From NCBI RefSeq assembly GCF_021917145.1, contig NC_061065.1, positions 13,236,394 to 13,300,393 on the forward strand: a stretch of DNA of 64,000 bases. The letters are read 5' to 3'. Position numbers and translations under genes: made by a program. The notes under the pieces were generated by a model. That model was not told the DNA's origin. It saw nothing but the letters and a program-made list of their open reading frames with translations, and ran no database searches. Positions 41,856-53,800 of the stretch are shown here, piece by piece. Positions within the stretch are counted from its first letter, which is position 1. Each line of letters starts with the position of its first letter. Source of the DNA: Hypomesus transpacificus. Its lineage: Eukaryota; Chordata; Actinopteri; Osmeriformes; Osmeridae.

Positions 41856-43097
41856 ATCTTCAACATTAGCCAAGTCCTTTAATAAAACATGGGGGGAAAC
41901 TGGTATCCTTGTCAACAACTGCCCCCAGTTCCCTTCCTCTTCCTTCCTCCAGCCCACCATGTTTTTCTCTGTCCAACCCTGCCCAGAAACAACCCCACCC
42001 AGAGAGGGGAAGAGGGCGGGGCTGAGCAGTCAGGTGAATAATGCCTAAGTGGCCTCCAGCTGAGATTGAGACTCTTGTCACCTGTCAGCCCGACAGACAG
42101 ATACCCTCAGAACCTCAGGCCATTAGGCCGTCCAGACAGTTGCCCACTCCACCAAACAGACTGTCAGGGACCAACCACACTGCCAGGCCAAGGACAAGAG
42201 GGTAGCGGGGAGGAGGGGTCGAGGGGGTATGTGGGACTTCCCCTCTCGGTAGAGAAGAGTTCCAATTGGCTGTTACCAGGTGCTGCCTACTTAATGATTC
42301 ATTGGGGTACAATTAAGCAGCCTGTCTTGGTCATTGAGTGGGTTAATTATTCATGAGGTATGTGGAAGACAGGAAGCAGATGTACCATATGACCATCTGC
42401 TGTCTCCACTATGACCTCTGTAGTTATTCCAAAATGTACCCTTTCATGCTGTGTTGTACTATGGGGTGGTGGGATGGGAGCAATGGCCCTTTAGTACCCC
42501 CCTTGGACATTTTCAGTGATATACTGTACCACAAACTCAATCTATAATGGCTGTCCCTCTGAAACAACCAAATCAGTATGAAAGATATGATAACAAGAAT
42601 AACGTACCAATATTCTGCGCTTGAAACAATGTAACGAATTTATTGTAGTCAAATGTATACTTTATAAGATAGTATGATATTTAATTCACATACAAATCGA
42701 GTTCATATGTGTAAGGGAGTTCTACTTCAGACACTATTATTCATGCAGGCTGTGCTGTGTATTCAGGACTGATTACTGAAATCAGGTTGATGAGGTGGAA
42801 ACTCTGTATGAGAAAAGCAGTCCTTCAACCTCTAGGCAGAAGAATAATTGAATACGTGTGTACAAGCATTTTCCCAGTGGCTGTGACTTGGGTTCAGTAT
42901 AGAGTAGGGGACACTCACTAAACAACGGGATGGTGAATGGACAATCACAAGGGGGGCCAAGTACAAGCATGCTGTAAGCGTAGACTGTTTCCCTAGAAAA
43001 ACAAACAACACAGATTTCTAAAACTCTGACACAGTAGCTGCTTCACAGCTAAGCTCATTTTGTCATTGTGCATGAATTGTGTGTTTCCTTTTTTTTT

Positions 43098-43174
43098 TGA
43101 AACATACAACGGGATTTGAATCGGCAATCTCTTGACTTGTAGTCAAAATGCTCTACCACTGAGCTGTCCTAACC
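43098..43174 (-). pseudogene. tRNA-Cys-like pseudogene or SINE fragment
   Basis: The minus strand reads AGCTCAGTGGTAGAGCATTT (D arm and A box of Cys tRNA), an anticodon stem TTGA/TCAA around CTACAAG (anticodon ACA in place of GCA), and GATTCAAATCC (B box). The T stem has mismatches and no acceptor stem can be folded, so it is not a functional tRNA gene. Confidence 0.6.
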
Positions 43175-43306
43175 ATTTTTTTCCATTGCTGTTCAATATA
43201 CGCAGCTGTTGTGTGCTGCTGTGCAGAATTGCTCAACGACTACCATACATGGACAACCACACCCAAACTCTCACCACCACAGACACCTGTCTTTCTCACA
43301 CATAAA

Positions 43307-43309
<3 letters not shown>

Positions 43310-43394
<85 letters not shown>
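43310..43394. repeat. poly(C) tract joined to (AC)n
   Basis: Forty-eight consecutive C residues followed directly by about eighteen AC units. Length is probably polymorphic and may be imprecise in the assembly. Confidence 0.95.
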
Positions 43395-43402
<8 letters not shown>

Positions 43403-43870
43403 CACAGCCCGGCAGGATGTCTCACAACCAAGTCTACTACTGTCTAGACTCGCACACTTACAAAATGGGAGGATATGTCTCCTGAGAGTTTGCGTTTCAT
43501 GTTGGATGTGTTTGAACTCCTATTACATTCAAAGATTCTCTGATTATAAAAATAGATGTTGAAAATGTTAATATAACAATGAGTTTTATTTAGAAGAAGA
43601 CATAATATGTTACCCATAGATTCCAAAGTATTTATTACCCACACAGTATATACAGTAGACGTAGATCTACAGATGCTTCAATTTCCTAATACTAGAGAAT
43701 ACTGAAAAAGCAAAGATACTTGGGTGAGGAGGAAGACCCCACCACAACCTCTACAATCCACATCAACACACATTTACAGTTAATACACACCAAATCTTCC
43801 TGTTACCTGAATACAAATGTGATCTCTGTCTTGGTGAGAAAGATGTTTCCTGTGTGTCAATCTGAGAATG

Positions 43871-44634
43871 AACAAAGTATTTCACAGGAAATGAATCACT
43901 GCTTTTCTTGCACAAGTGATAAACACTCCTAATTGGGAAATCACCTCTTGTGATGGGAACCTGACGTGCGCTACCCAGAGTTTGGCTCATACATGTAATG
44001 CCTTGCTGTCTATTCTGATGGATGTCCTCTACTTTATCATATGTAGTTAATCCATCAAGATCAAAGCTTAAAGATGCTGTAAAGCATATTCCATGATTTG
44101 AAATTCCTGAAAGCATGTGCAAAGCACGAAAACTCTGTCGTACTTAAATGTGGAGTTAGACCGTTGAACAGTTTCTCTCCTGTTTTCAGCTCAGGTTTTG
44201 TAAATGTGGGGCAAAAACCCAACCTATCTACATGATTGCATTCTGTTACTCAGCTGGTACGATGCAAAGACAAAGTAATGAACACATAAAACACTCAGAC
44301 ACTGCAGGTAGGTCTGTTCTGATATCTGCACTTGATTTAGCTAGTGTTGCTGTTGTGCAAGAAAAGCAGTGATTCATTTCCTGTGAAATACTTTGTTGCT
44401 AAATTCAATGAATTTGAGGGGGCGGAGCTTATGGTCCTTCAGGCGACCCCCCCCCCCCCCCCCCCAGTCTCAAGCAGAGAAGACTGCTGATGTTCACACA
44501 ATTTCAAAGCCTTATTTAACATACTTGTCGGTGGTTTTATTCATTCGAATTTGGATGGGTAGTTAACAACACATTCTTCTGTGGTGTGATGAACTTCAAA
44601 CTCATTTTCAAATCCACTTTACAGCATCTTTAAG
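43871..44634. mobile_element. interlocked inverted repeats, MITE-like
   Basis: 43871-43914 and 44354-44397 are exact 44-base inverted repeats. 44067-44084 and 44617-44634 are exact 18-base inverted repeats (CTTAAAGATGCTGTAAAG), with looser homology on either side. No open frame inside. Fits non-autonomous DNA elements inserted next to or into one another. Confidence 0.6.
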
Positions 44635-45299
44635 AAGAGCTAGACAGATGTTTTGAAAATGGTCTTCCTGTGAATAACACGTTTTTTTTTCAACTGGCAA
44701 TTCTAAACCTCAGATCTGCTGAATCCTTTGAAACGTCCCATGCTTAAAGTATCTCTATGAAACTTGCAGCCTGATTTTGAGGTTGAAGGCTGCTGACACA
44801 GAAATACATCCACAATGCTGATAAGATCATTAGAAATGTCACACATTTTACATGCAAAAACAGAACACAATGACAAACATTTACAAATATATTTCCTGTC
44901 TTTCTTCATAAATAAAAAACCAGATACACTATGACAGAATACACCCAAATAACTTAATTTATGTCTTATTAAGTAAAAACGATGAATCAAATTGTCAAGA
45001 ACACTTTACAAGCACAATAAATAGGAACAAAAATTCAAGGTACAAATAAAGTATTAACAAGTTGGACTATATTAGACTGGCTTTCACACCACTGTCTGGT
45101 GTGAATGGCATCTGAGAACACTCCGAAAAACGCTGCCCACATTCATGTCTCAATCTTGTATGTCAATAGCAAAACAAAAAAAGAAATCTAGATCCAAATA
45201 ACAATTATCAATCTCTCTGTTAAAACTTAAAAGACGGAATTTGGCTAAATAACTTCTTTTTTTAAAGATATTTGTGGAATTTCTTCTCTAATACGGATA

Positions 45300-45436
45300 G
45301 TGACAGTAATTAGGGAGACAGCAAAGGGGAGAGAGAGAGGGAAGAACATGCAGTAAATTGTCCGGGCTGGAATTGTACTCGGCCGTTGCGGTAAGGCCTT
45401 GCTTACCAGGTACCAGGTGAGCCACTGGGACACCCC
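45300..45436 (-). repeat. tRNA-derived SINE, family B
   Basis: The minus strand reads CCCAGTGGCTCACCTGGTA (A box), GCAAGGCCTTACCGCAACGG, then a B-box-like GAGTACAATTCCAGC and a tail ATGTTCTTCCCTCTCTCTCT. Related copies: 47253-47381, 19548-19637 and, in part, 9578-9640 on the plus strand. Confidence 0.7.
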
Positions 45437-45638
45437 AGGCAATATCACCATAAAGTCTTCTCTTACCTAAGCAAACTTTACAACCGTGCTTCTGTGGAAC
45501 ACATTTTACAAGGCTGCATTGTATCGTCTCAGATTGCTACTGTTCTGTGAAAAGTACCACAAGAGTGGTAAACTTGACGCCCTTCTTTCATAAAGTCTGC
45601 ATTCAGATATAGAATCAAATCAAACCTCACCTCCTCCA

Positions 45639-46697
45639 TCAGCTACCACCCACTGGGTTGGTGGTAGCAACCTTAAATGAGTTCTTCATTTGGTGCTGGA
45701 TGCTGTCTGTGGAGCGAGGCTGCAGGGTTCCTCGGCGACCCCTGAGTCCTGCCAGGCCGCGACTCATCTCCTTACGGATGTTGTCACTGGACAGCACATA
45801 GAGGATGGGGTTAATGGCACTGTTGAAGGTGGACAGACCGAGAGAGATGGTATACGGCGTGTAGATGCGTTGTTCAAAGTGGCAAGCTCCCAGATCAGGA
45901 AAGTGGTAGGTGACAGCCCGCAGTAAAAGGATAATATGATACGGTGCAAAACAGACGAGGAACAGCGCCACCACGGCCACCGCTAGGTAGCGCACCCGTT
46001 CCTTCTCGCATGGCCGTAGTCCTGTACTGGCCTGCACGTTAGCCAGGATGGCACGGTTGGTGAACACCAGCACTGCCAGCGGCATCAAGAAGCCAATGAC
46101 GAAGCGGGCATAGTTAAAACCAGTGACCATGGCAGTGCTCTGACCCGGCTCAAAACAGCGCCTCTCCCCTTTGTCTGTATTGCCTTCCGGCATTGTAAAC
46201 ACGGGCACGTGACCCACGGCTACCACCATGACGATCGTCACGGTGACCACCGCCGCCAGCCTCTGTTGGCGTATGCCTCGGGACTCCATGGCGTAAACCA
46301 CCGCCACGTAGCGGTCACTGGAGATGCAGCAGAGCAGGAAGATGCTGATGTACATGTTGGTGAAGAACAAGTAGCCCGTCACCTTGCAGGCCATTGAGCC
46401 CCATGGCCACTGATGACCTGCGTTCACATAGACGGCCCACGTGGGCAGAGTGGCCAGGTACATGAGGTCACACAGGGACAAGCTCCACAGGTACACGCCC
46501 AGCACATTCTTCCGGCGCACCTGGAGCCAGGTCAGGTAGATGGTCGCCATGTTGGCGGGCAGCCCGATAATGAGCACCAGGCTGTAGAGCACCACCAGGG
46601 GCACGCGGTCCTGGTCGTACGGCGCGGTGCAGTTGGAGGGGGCCCTCCAGTCTGCTGTCCCCGAGCTGGTCAGAGTCACCGTCTGCTCATGCATCAT
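45639..46697 (-). CDS. gpr132: gpr132 (G2A), class A GPCR
   Basis: A 352-residue seven-transmembrane receptor in a single coding exon. The extracellular N-terminus carries an N-glycosylation site NCT (22-24). TM1 begins near residue 32 (VVLYSLVLIIGLPANMATIY). TM3 ends CCISSDRYVAVVYAMESRG with an intact DRY motif, TM6 has CFAPYHIILLL, and TM7 has NSAINPILYVL (NPxxY). The VVYAMESRG and LLCCISSDRY strings and the CDCA4 neighbour identify GPR132, a receptor linked to proton and oxidised-lipid/lysolipid sensing. Human GPR132 has DRF as I recall it; this one has the canonical DRY. An acceptor (CCCCAG/AC) ends 2 bases before the ATG, so a 5' UTR exon lies upstream. Confidence 0.93.
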   Translation of the reverse strand: MMHEQTVTLTSSGTADWRAPSNCTAPYDQDRVPLVVLYSLVLIIGLPANMATIYLTWLQVRRKNVLGVYLWSLSLCDLMYLATLPTWAVYVNAGHQWPWGSMACKVTGYLFFTNMYISIFLLCCISSDRYVAVVYAMESRGIRQQRLAAVVTVTIVMVVAVGHVPVFTMPEGNTDKGERRCFEPGQSTAMVTGFNYARFVIGFLMPLAVLVFTNRAILANVQASTGLRPCEKERVRYLAVAVVALFLVCFAPYHIILLLRAVTYHFPDLGACHFEQRIYTPYTISLGLSTFNSAINPILYVLSSDNIRKEMSRGLAGLRGRRGTLQPRSTDSIQHQMKNSFKVATTNPVGGS

Positions 46698-46716
46698 GTC
46701 TGGGGGGCAGATAGAG

Positions 46717-46723
<7 letters not shown>

Positions 46724-46754
<31 letters not shown>
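46724..46754. repeat. poly(G) tract that forms the gpr132 acceptor pyrimidine tract
   Basis: Thirty-one consecutive G residues on the plus strand, i.e. poly(C) on the gpr132 sense strand, 25 bases upstream of its splice acceptor. Confidence 0.9.
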
Positions 46755-46755
<1 letters not shown>

Positions 46756-48903
46756 ACTAGAGGTCACGTTTGCTATTCTTGTATGCAGGTCATATCCTCT
46801 AGCTACTGTTTCACTTCACTGAAACCTCCAAAAACACTTCTACATACGAGTCTAATGAGTGAGTCAAAAGAAACAGACAGAATTACGTACAGGGCTGGTC
46901 AACTGTTGCAAGAGCAAAAGACGTTTGGTTGGCTGACCTGGATTTCACAGTCATTTCCTCAGGATTATGGAAATCATGAAATGTGTCAAAATGTGTGGCC
47001 ATCTCATAGTCACTTCGTTATTTTATTTTTAACACTCCCTACCTTCACTGAGAAGTAATGAGTACAGACATCAGTCTCTTGGGTTATGATATGAACCCTG
47101 AAAAAATCCTCTACACCTAAAACAATCATCTATAGCCATGAAGGATGAGATGGTGGACTTTATCGATGACTCGTTCAATGACACTGTTCAGGGTACCCAG
47201 GCATTTGAGATTTTAAGGAGAGTTTTGGGGGTATTTTCTGATTTATTTTTATAGTGACATGAAAGGCAGGGGAGGGCATGACATGCTGTAAATTGTTCAG
47301 GCAGGAAACAAACTTGGGCTGTTGTGGTAAGGCCTTGGCCTATGTGTTTATACGCATTCTACCCAGTGACAGGGGCACCCCCAGGTAGAGATTTGGAATT
47401 GCGTTTCGGCATAGTTTTGTGATTGCCTACACTGCATTTTTACCAGATAAATCATGCAGCTTCAGTAACAAAGCAGATGCACATCAGTCTGAGATATTTT
47501 GCACAAGCTTTTAACCTCTAACAGCAAAACAACTCCAACCCAATCCCCACAGCTCCCCACTGCTCCCTCAAACAAGCCTCCCAAGCTTAGCAAGACATCT
47601 CCTAAAAAAATAATTACCAGTTTCAAAGGAGATGGGGGGAATACTGTAGGATGCAGTGGAAAGTAGATCAGTAAACATGGAAACGGCCTGTAAATTGTGG
47701 TCACTGTAAAGAGCAAGTCTCTCAAAGCAACCAATAAGGGTTGTGGAGAGGGTGCAGGGGCTTGTCCATGCATAGCATATCACAGCCCCTTAAACCTACT
47801 TTTATGGGTAAAGTCAGCAGTCATTTTATTTAGGTTTTATCAAAGCAGACATGGTTTGGAAAAAACTGTCTTGAATAGTCTGACATGGCGTCTGGCACCC
47901 TGTCATTGTGGTTGGTTAGTTCCAGCAGCATCAGCAAACATACTTTTTACAGAGAAACTGAAAATGCGGCATAGGTCATCATTAGCACCAGTTGGATTCA
48001 AAATAGTGTGTCCACATTGGACCACTCAAGGCTTTACCATCCTGACTAGACACTGTCTGGATCGATAATATATGAATGAGAAGAATACTCGGCACGTTGA
48101 GCACCTTTGTCTTCATTGTGTTACATGTCCTCTTTACTGTCACACGTTAATGGAAAATATGGGCCATATGACTTCAAGCGCACATCAAACCCCTTGTGTG
48201 TCATTTTCTATTAGCCATGTGACATGGGCACACGTTAATTTCACACCCGCATCTCGTTGCTCAGGGCATTTTGGGGGTAAATGTTTTTTTGTGGATTTGT
48301 CTCTTGCAGTTTGGATATAACCGGGTCGTATTAGTGACAGTGTTTGAATAGTTAAAGTGGAACGTGGAGTCGGCGCGGTAGCGCCGTGGTGATGAACATT
48401 TTGATTTTTTCAGCTACTTTTTAAAGTTGTGTCTAAGGTTTCAATTAAACTATAATGTATGACAAATTTAAATACTTAATTAATGAATTAATCTTTGCTT
48501 TATAATGATAATGCGTTACCATTTTACTATCGGTTTAAGTGAAAAAGGTCAGAAAGTAAACATTTATTTGTCTGAAAATGTTAGAAAAATCCACAAGGTA
48601 AAAATAAATGGTAATTTGCCCTATTAAACACACGATTAGCTAAATTGCGTCCACTTTATAGCCAACTGTTCAATATAGAGCCCTCACTTCTCAACTGGGA
48701 GTGTTGTGGGTGTGTATAGCCTACACATGGCCTACAGTTAACTGCATGATTCCATTCCTATAACGTGTTTTAATTGTTTTACATAGTCAGTTGTATCTGT
48801 GCAATAAATGAACTGTGGCTGATGTAATGACAATGTTAAATAAATTCAAATAATTTTGCAAATAGCTCCCTGTGCAGTATCACATTTAGAAAATAAAACT
48901 TAC
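46755..48903 (-). other. probable gpr132 5' intron
   Basis: No coding potential seen. Contains a family B SINE at 47253-47381. A minus-strand donor CCAACG/GTAAGTTTTA at 48903-48904 could end a 5' UTR exon of gpr132; this is weak evidence on its own. Confidence 0.35.
47253..47381 (-). repeat. tRNA-derived SINE, family B copy
   Basis: The minus strand contains AAGGCCTTACCACAACAGCC and AACAATTTACAGCATGTCAT, matching the copy at 45300-45436 over its length with many substitutions. It is older and more diverged. Confidence 0.65.
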
Positions 48904-48904
48904 C

Positions 48905-50767
48905 GTTGGACTGTGTCGCTCTTGTTCATAGTAAACCTAGTAAAGAGGATGTGTCAGCATCATATCGGCCCGATATCTACCTTGTGTGCTGGTTTGATGC
49001 AGTTCATTGCTTTATGTCTGCTTTGATAGGGGGAGGTACCCGAGGAGACCCAATTGTCACGTGGGTGGTATGGGACGCTACAGACACATTATTAATTTAT
49101 CACTGAAACAAGCTTACTTCTCCTAAAATATACATTGATATATTTATACCGAATAATTTGGTGTGGAATTGTCTGTGGAAACCTTGTTTAGAACTGTCTC
49201 TTCAATTCAAACATGTTCAGAGAAAATTATATCCAGGTAAAACAATGTATTTAGTTATAGGCAACCCACGCACGCACGCAGTCATTTACAGGAGCCTATG
49301 ATAACAGGGACTATTTGAATTTCAGTTAGTTGTGGTCCTCTGGTTGTAAACCAAACCTGGCATCATTTTCTCAACAGTTAATGAAGCGGATTGAGTGGAC
49401 CTCCTTCAAGATTGTCCCTGTGAAGTACATATTTACTACGGACCATGGGAGCTGCTTAGACTTGAAACGTGCACCTTAATGTAAGTAACAAACAAAATAA
49501 GCACGTTACTCAGTCTTTGATCTCCAGGAATGTCCTCCGTTCGTTTTCTCTGTGAGAGAGCCAACAAAAATCTCTCTGACAAAAAGCAAAATTATATTGC
49601 AAAATAAAGTGCCCCAAACGAACAACTGAAAAAAGAAAACGCTGCGACAGCACTTCCTCAACCGTCTGTGCGGTCTCTTGGATTTACATACATACACACT
49701 GTGCTGTAGATGTGTTAAGGCAAACATGGCCAGGGTTGAGTAGGTTACTTTTTAAACGTTACTCCCCAACCCTGAACATGGCTGCAAGCCATTTTAAGCT
49801 GCCACAACAGTAACCCAAAAATATTGGTAGGCTACACTGTTACAACTTCTGACAATACAATAAAGAATCTCATCAAGTCAAAACAAAAAAATAATCTAAT
49901 CAACAAAACTGACAAAAGCTTGCAACTTGCCATGAGGGTATTTTTGCATGATCAATGTTCAATTATTTAATTTCTGTGTTTGGTAAAACTAAAATGACAA
50001 GAAATGTACTAGGACGTCACGTGCATGACAACAGTGTAACACTTAATTCCAGACGATATCTTCTTGTGATGCACCTTTTTGCATTAGCTTGGGTCAGGAG
50101 CACAGTGCCCAGGATGAGCGAAGGACACTTGGCAAGGCTGATATTAGAGCTGGGTTAAACATTCCATTCCTTTGGGTGCTCTTAATTCAGCTTTCAGTAT
50201 ATGATCAATTATCAACTGAAGTGCACAACTAACTAACTAAACTGACAAGGTAAGGTAAATCAAGCACACCCTAGAAGTTATAGAGGGAAAAACCAGACAA
50301 TGAGTCTTGACCTATAGGGCAAGCTTTATGTGAGACAACACTACTGCAAAAAACAATGGGAAGGGTTTGGCTCCATGGTTTCTTCTCTGCCATCCTGTTA
50401 CCTTCACCATTTACCCGACTTATAATGTCAGGTAAAAATGTCCATTACTAATGTAGACAATCATTCTTAAATGCTGCATGTTGTTAATATCTTCCATGGG
50501 ATGAGATCAGTTTTTCCACCGCATTTGCTGCAAGTAAAAACAGGGCACTTGTTCACTGACAGTCAAACTATCTAACAGAAGTAAAAACAACAAAACATGA
50601 ATTCAACACATGTTAAATTAGTGATATTATTTTTCATAAAGGCCACATTTATTCAAATAAATAAGTGCTTCTTAGAACAGGATCTTGATGCAGTCCCTAG
50701 TCTAATTATCTCGCCACAATTGTGGTGGCACTTACAGTAGAAGCCTGTATCATCAGCAAGACATAAT
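48905..50767. other. intergenic stretch between gpr132 and vipas39
   Basis: AT-rich, no supported gene. The vipas39 3' end lies at its right edge: a minus-strand AATAAA at 50768-50773 is about 60 bases past the stop codon. Confidence 0.5.
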
Positions 50768-50833
50768 TTATTCTTTGATGACCCTACCAGTTGCCTATAC
50801 ACCATCTCCATACAGTATCCTCATATCTACACC

Positions 50834-53800
50834 TCAGCAGTAAGGCACACAGGGAGTTGTTTGAGTCACAACGAAAGAAAGAACAGAACTTTTTTCCCAT
50901 GTCTGTGTAGTCGGAGTCCCCAGTTTTGTCAGCCATCTTACCGGGTTATTTAGGATTTCCTCAATCTTCCTGTCCTCTGGAGATCCCCTCTCCATCTTCC
51001 CCCGGTAAACAATCAACTGCTGCCGGTCCTTCAGATCCCGGTAGGTCTATAATGCGGTCACACACAAAAACATCAGCCATCACAACTGATCCAGTAGAGC
51101 TTTTTGAATATTGACATACATCGAGTTATGTGAAGTGTATCCATTTGCATATACATATCTATAAATATATGTTGTGGTACTATGTCTTCATCTAGTCCTG
51201 CGAGCATCTATCCATATCCGTGTCTCACATTGATGATGGTATCATGGCACTTGTACTTTTGCGCCAGACTGATCTTCATGTCAGTGTCATCCACCAAATT
51301 CACATAATCTTGCAACACCTGAGAGGAAAGGAAAGGATGGAAATGGAGAGGGAAAATGAAAGGAGCCTCATGGACCATTCAAATCAAATGTATTTGATAT
51401 TACAGTTTGTAACATACTATATGGGTTATCTTACATGGAATTGTGAGAAACCTTATGTATTTTCTACATAATATGGGGCATATACAGCCGAATACATATA
51501 TTTGAGTGCATTCGTACAGGCTACAGCATAAATTAGGGTGTGGCAATGACATAGAATAAAAGCTAGCCATAGGGATAAAAGCTAGCCATAGGAATCCTAC
51601 TTGTGTTGAATATAATACTAGACAAAATCTTTGCTCTCATAACCAAAGTCCAATGCAGTGTGAGATGCACACATTCCTTCAAAGCGCTGAGATGAAAAAT
51701 ACATGAATAAAAATGATACAGTCTGCAGGGTACCATCTTTACAAGATACTACAGCAGCAGATGCCCTACCGAGACAGGTGCGTTGTTTTTCTGCAAGATG
51801 TCCACCACTCTGTGGAATCCTACAGGAGACTTTTTCTTGGTGTAGCCTAGCCAGTTCTTAGAGGTGAACAGTGCATCAACATCAAACCACTGTTTTAGCT
51901 TTGCCCTGGCACCTAGGGCTGTGAGTAGATACTGTTTCTCTGAAATCTGTGAAATGAAAAAAACATTATGAAACCAGTACCAGACCAGTACTAGGAAAAG
52001 TAAATGTTGTGAATCGTTGGCCTGGGAACCAGAAAAATGTGAAAGCTCATGTTTATTTGCTCTGGCCACCCGACAGATTTCTACTCGGCAGTGTGGTCAA
52101 TCACAACCGTTTATTTGATACGGGTGGGTTTAATCTGATTCATGTCTGTACAAAGGAGCAATGTTGTGACATCTTTGTGAACAACCAAGATAACGTTGCA
52201 TCCAGGATGCTTCCGTCTTACCCTGAAAGTCTTCCGAATGTTGGCTGGGCTGCTGTACGTGCCCTGTGGGGGAGAATGGACCACTGTCATCCTTTTCCCT
52301 CAAATGCCGCATATTCTAACATGTACTAGTATGATTACATTTACATACAGTTACTCAAACAGGCTTTTACCATCACACACACACACCAAAAAGCTGGAGG
52401 TAATAGGCTCAGATCATAACCAAACAGTCTGCAGTAGCAGCTTACGTCAGACTCTCCGAAGTGGTAGAAGCAGGAGTAGTACAGAGTGGTGATGATGGGC
52501 ATGTTGAGAATGGAGGCTTTCCTGGGGTACTTTTTAAAGATGTCTGACTGGCCACTGCTCTCCACCTTTTTGTCATTAGCCTGGTTTTAGCAGGGATGAT
52601 AAGACATTGGTCACAAACAGGACAGTTAGTGAGACATTTTCTGTGAGAAACTAAATGTACATAATGGGCAGTTGGCCCTTCACCATTTTTCATGTACAAA
52701 AAATATACAGTGTAATACCAACAAAGTACTAACAGTGATAGAAGTGTACACTTATATTTTACCACACAATATATGTCACCTCAATGATAATCTGTCGCTC
52801 TAGGAGTGTGTAGTGGTCTTGAATGTGCATAGCATCGTCTGGTGAAAAGGGGAGACTGAAAAAAGACAGTTCTGGCAAATTAGGTGATTTCACTCCATGT
52901 CAATAACTACATCATTCATGAAATGGCATACTTATTTCACCTGTACTATCTGGGAAAGGGTTTCAGTATCATGATGCCTCATTTATTGAACCTGCACTCA
53001 GATATTTTAATTTCCCTATGAAGGGAATTCATATTTTCAAAATAATGATTTTTTCAATATTACGTAAAAAACTGAAAAATAGTTAAAAAGTTTTTACCTG
53101 AGGCAGCTCTTCAGGTGATCCCTCCGTTTGTTTTCCTCTTTGATATTGAGGTATTCTCTGTACTGCAACAGCTAATTCGAAACACGACAAAAACAACACA
53201 CCAATAAACCGCAAGCCTTAAGTTAAACCTGCACTGGCTGGACAACGATAGTAAGGATCAAATCCCTGCTTGGCATATTTCATGATGTCCTATGTTCATT
53301 TGTTGTGTGTATAATGCTGAGTGAGCTGAATGCTAATCAAATTATATTCTTCACTTGAATCCCTGAAACTATTCCACTTTTCGGCCTCATATTTTTTGTA
53401 ATGCCAACTCATAATGTTTAAGGACATACCGACATGTCTTCTGTTCTTCCCAAGGACCTTGAATGCATGAAAAGGTGGAGATAAAACAACATTTAAACAG
53501 ATATGACCTTGAAGTTTGACCATGTGACAAATTCAAAAAGGACCTTCTCACTGTTGCCACTCTCACCTACCTGAACAGCTCCAACAAAATCTTTTGTTCT
53601 CCCATTTCCTTAAGGTAGTGGATATAATGCCGAAGAGCTATTTCCCTACTAATCAACTCTCGAAATAGAATTTCTGTAAAGAGACATTGGACATTTAGTC
53701 ATTTGAAGACGCTCTCATCCAGAGCGACTTACAGTAAGTACAGGGACATCCCCGGACACTGTCATTGTCTTTACCTCATAAAGTCAAACACAATAAAGTT

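Larger units (their letters stand above)
40784..45299. other. repeat-rich stretch downstream of gpr132
   Basis: No protein gene seen. It contains a SINE (41671-41855), a tRNA-Cys-like pseudogene (43098-43174), a poly(C)/(AC)n tract (43310-43394) and fold-back repeats (43871-44634). The gpr132 3' UTR must end somewhere in its right part; several minus-strand AATAAA words occur (for example near 43629 and 44535), but none stands out. Confidence 0.5.

Noticed and set aside
41752..42048. Plus-strand open frames at 41752 and 60778 both starting MPCPRTQRH
   Set aside because: Both are shared SINE sequence, not a gene family.
43098..43174. Functional tRNA-Cys gene
   Set aside because: Mismatched T stem, anticodon ACA and no acceptor stem.
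45690..46760. Antisense open frames over gpr132
   Set aside because: Shadow frames of a GC-biased coding exon; no homology.
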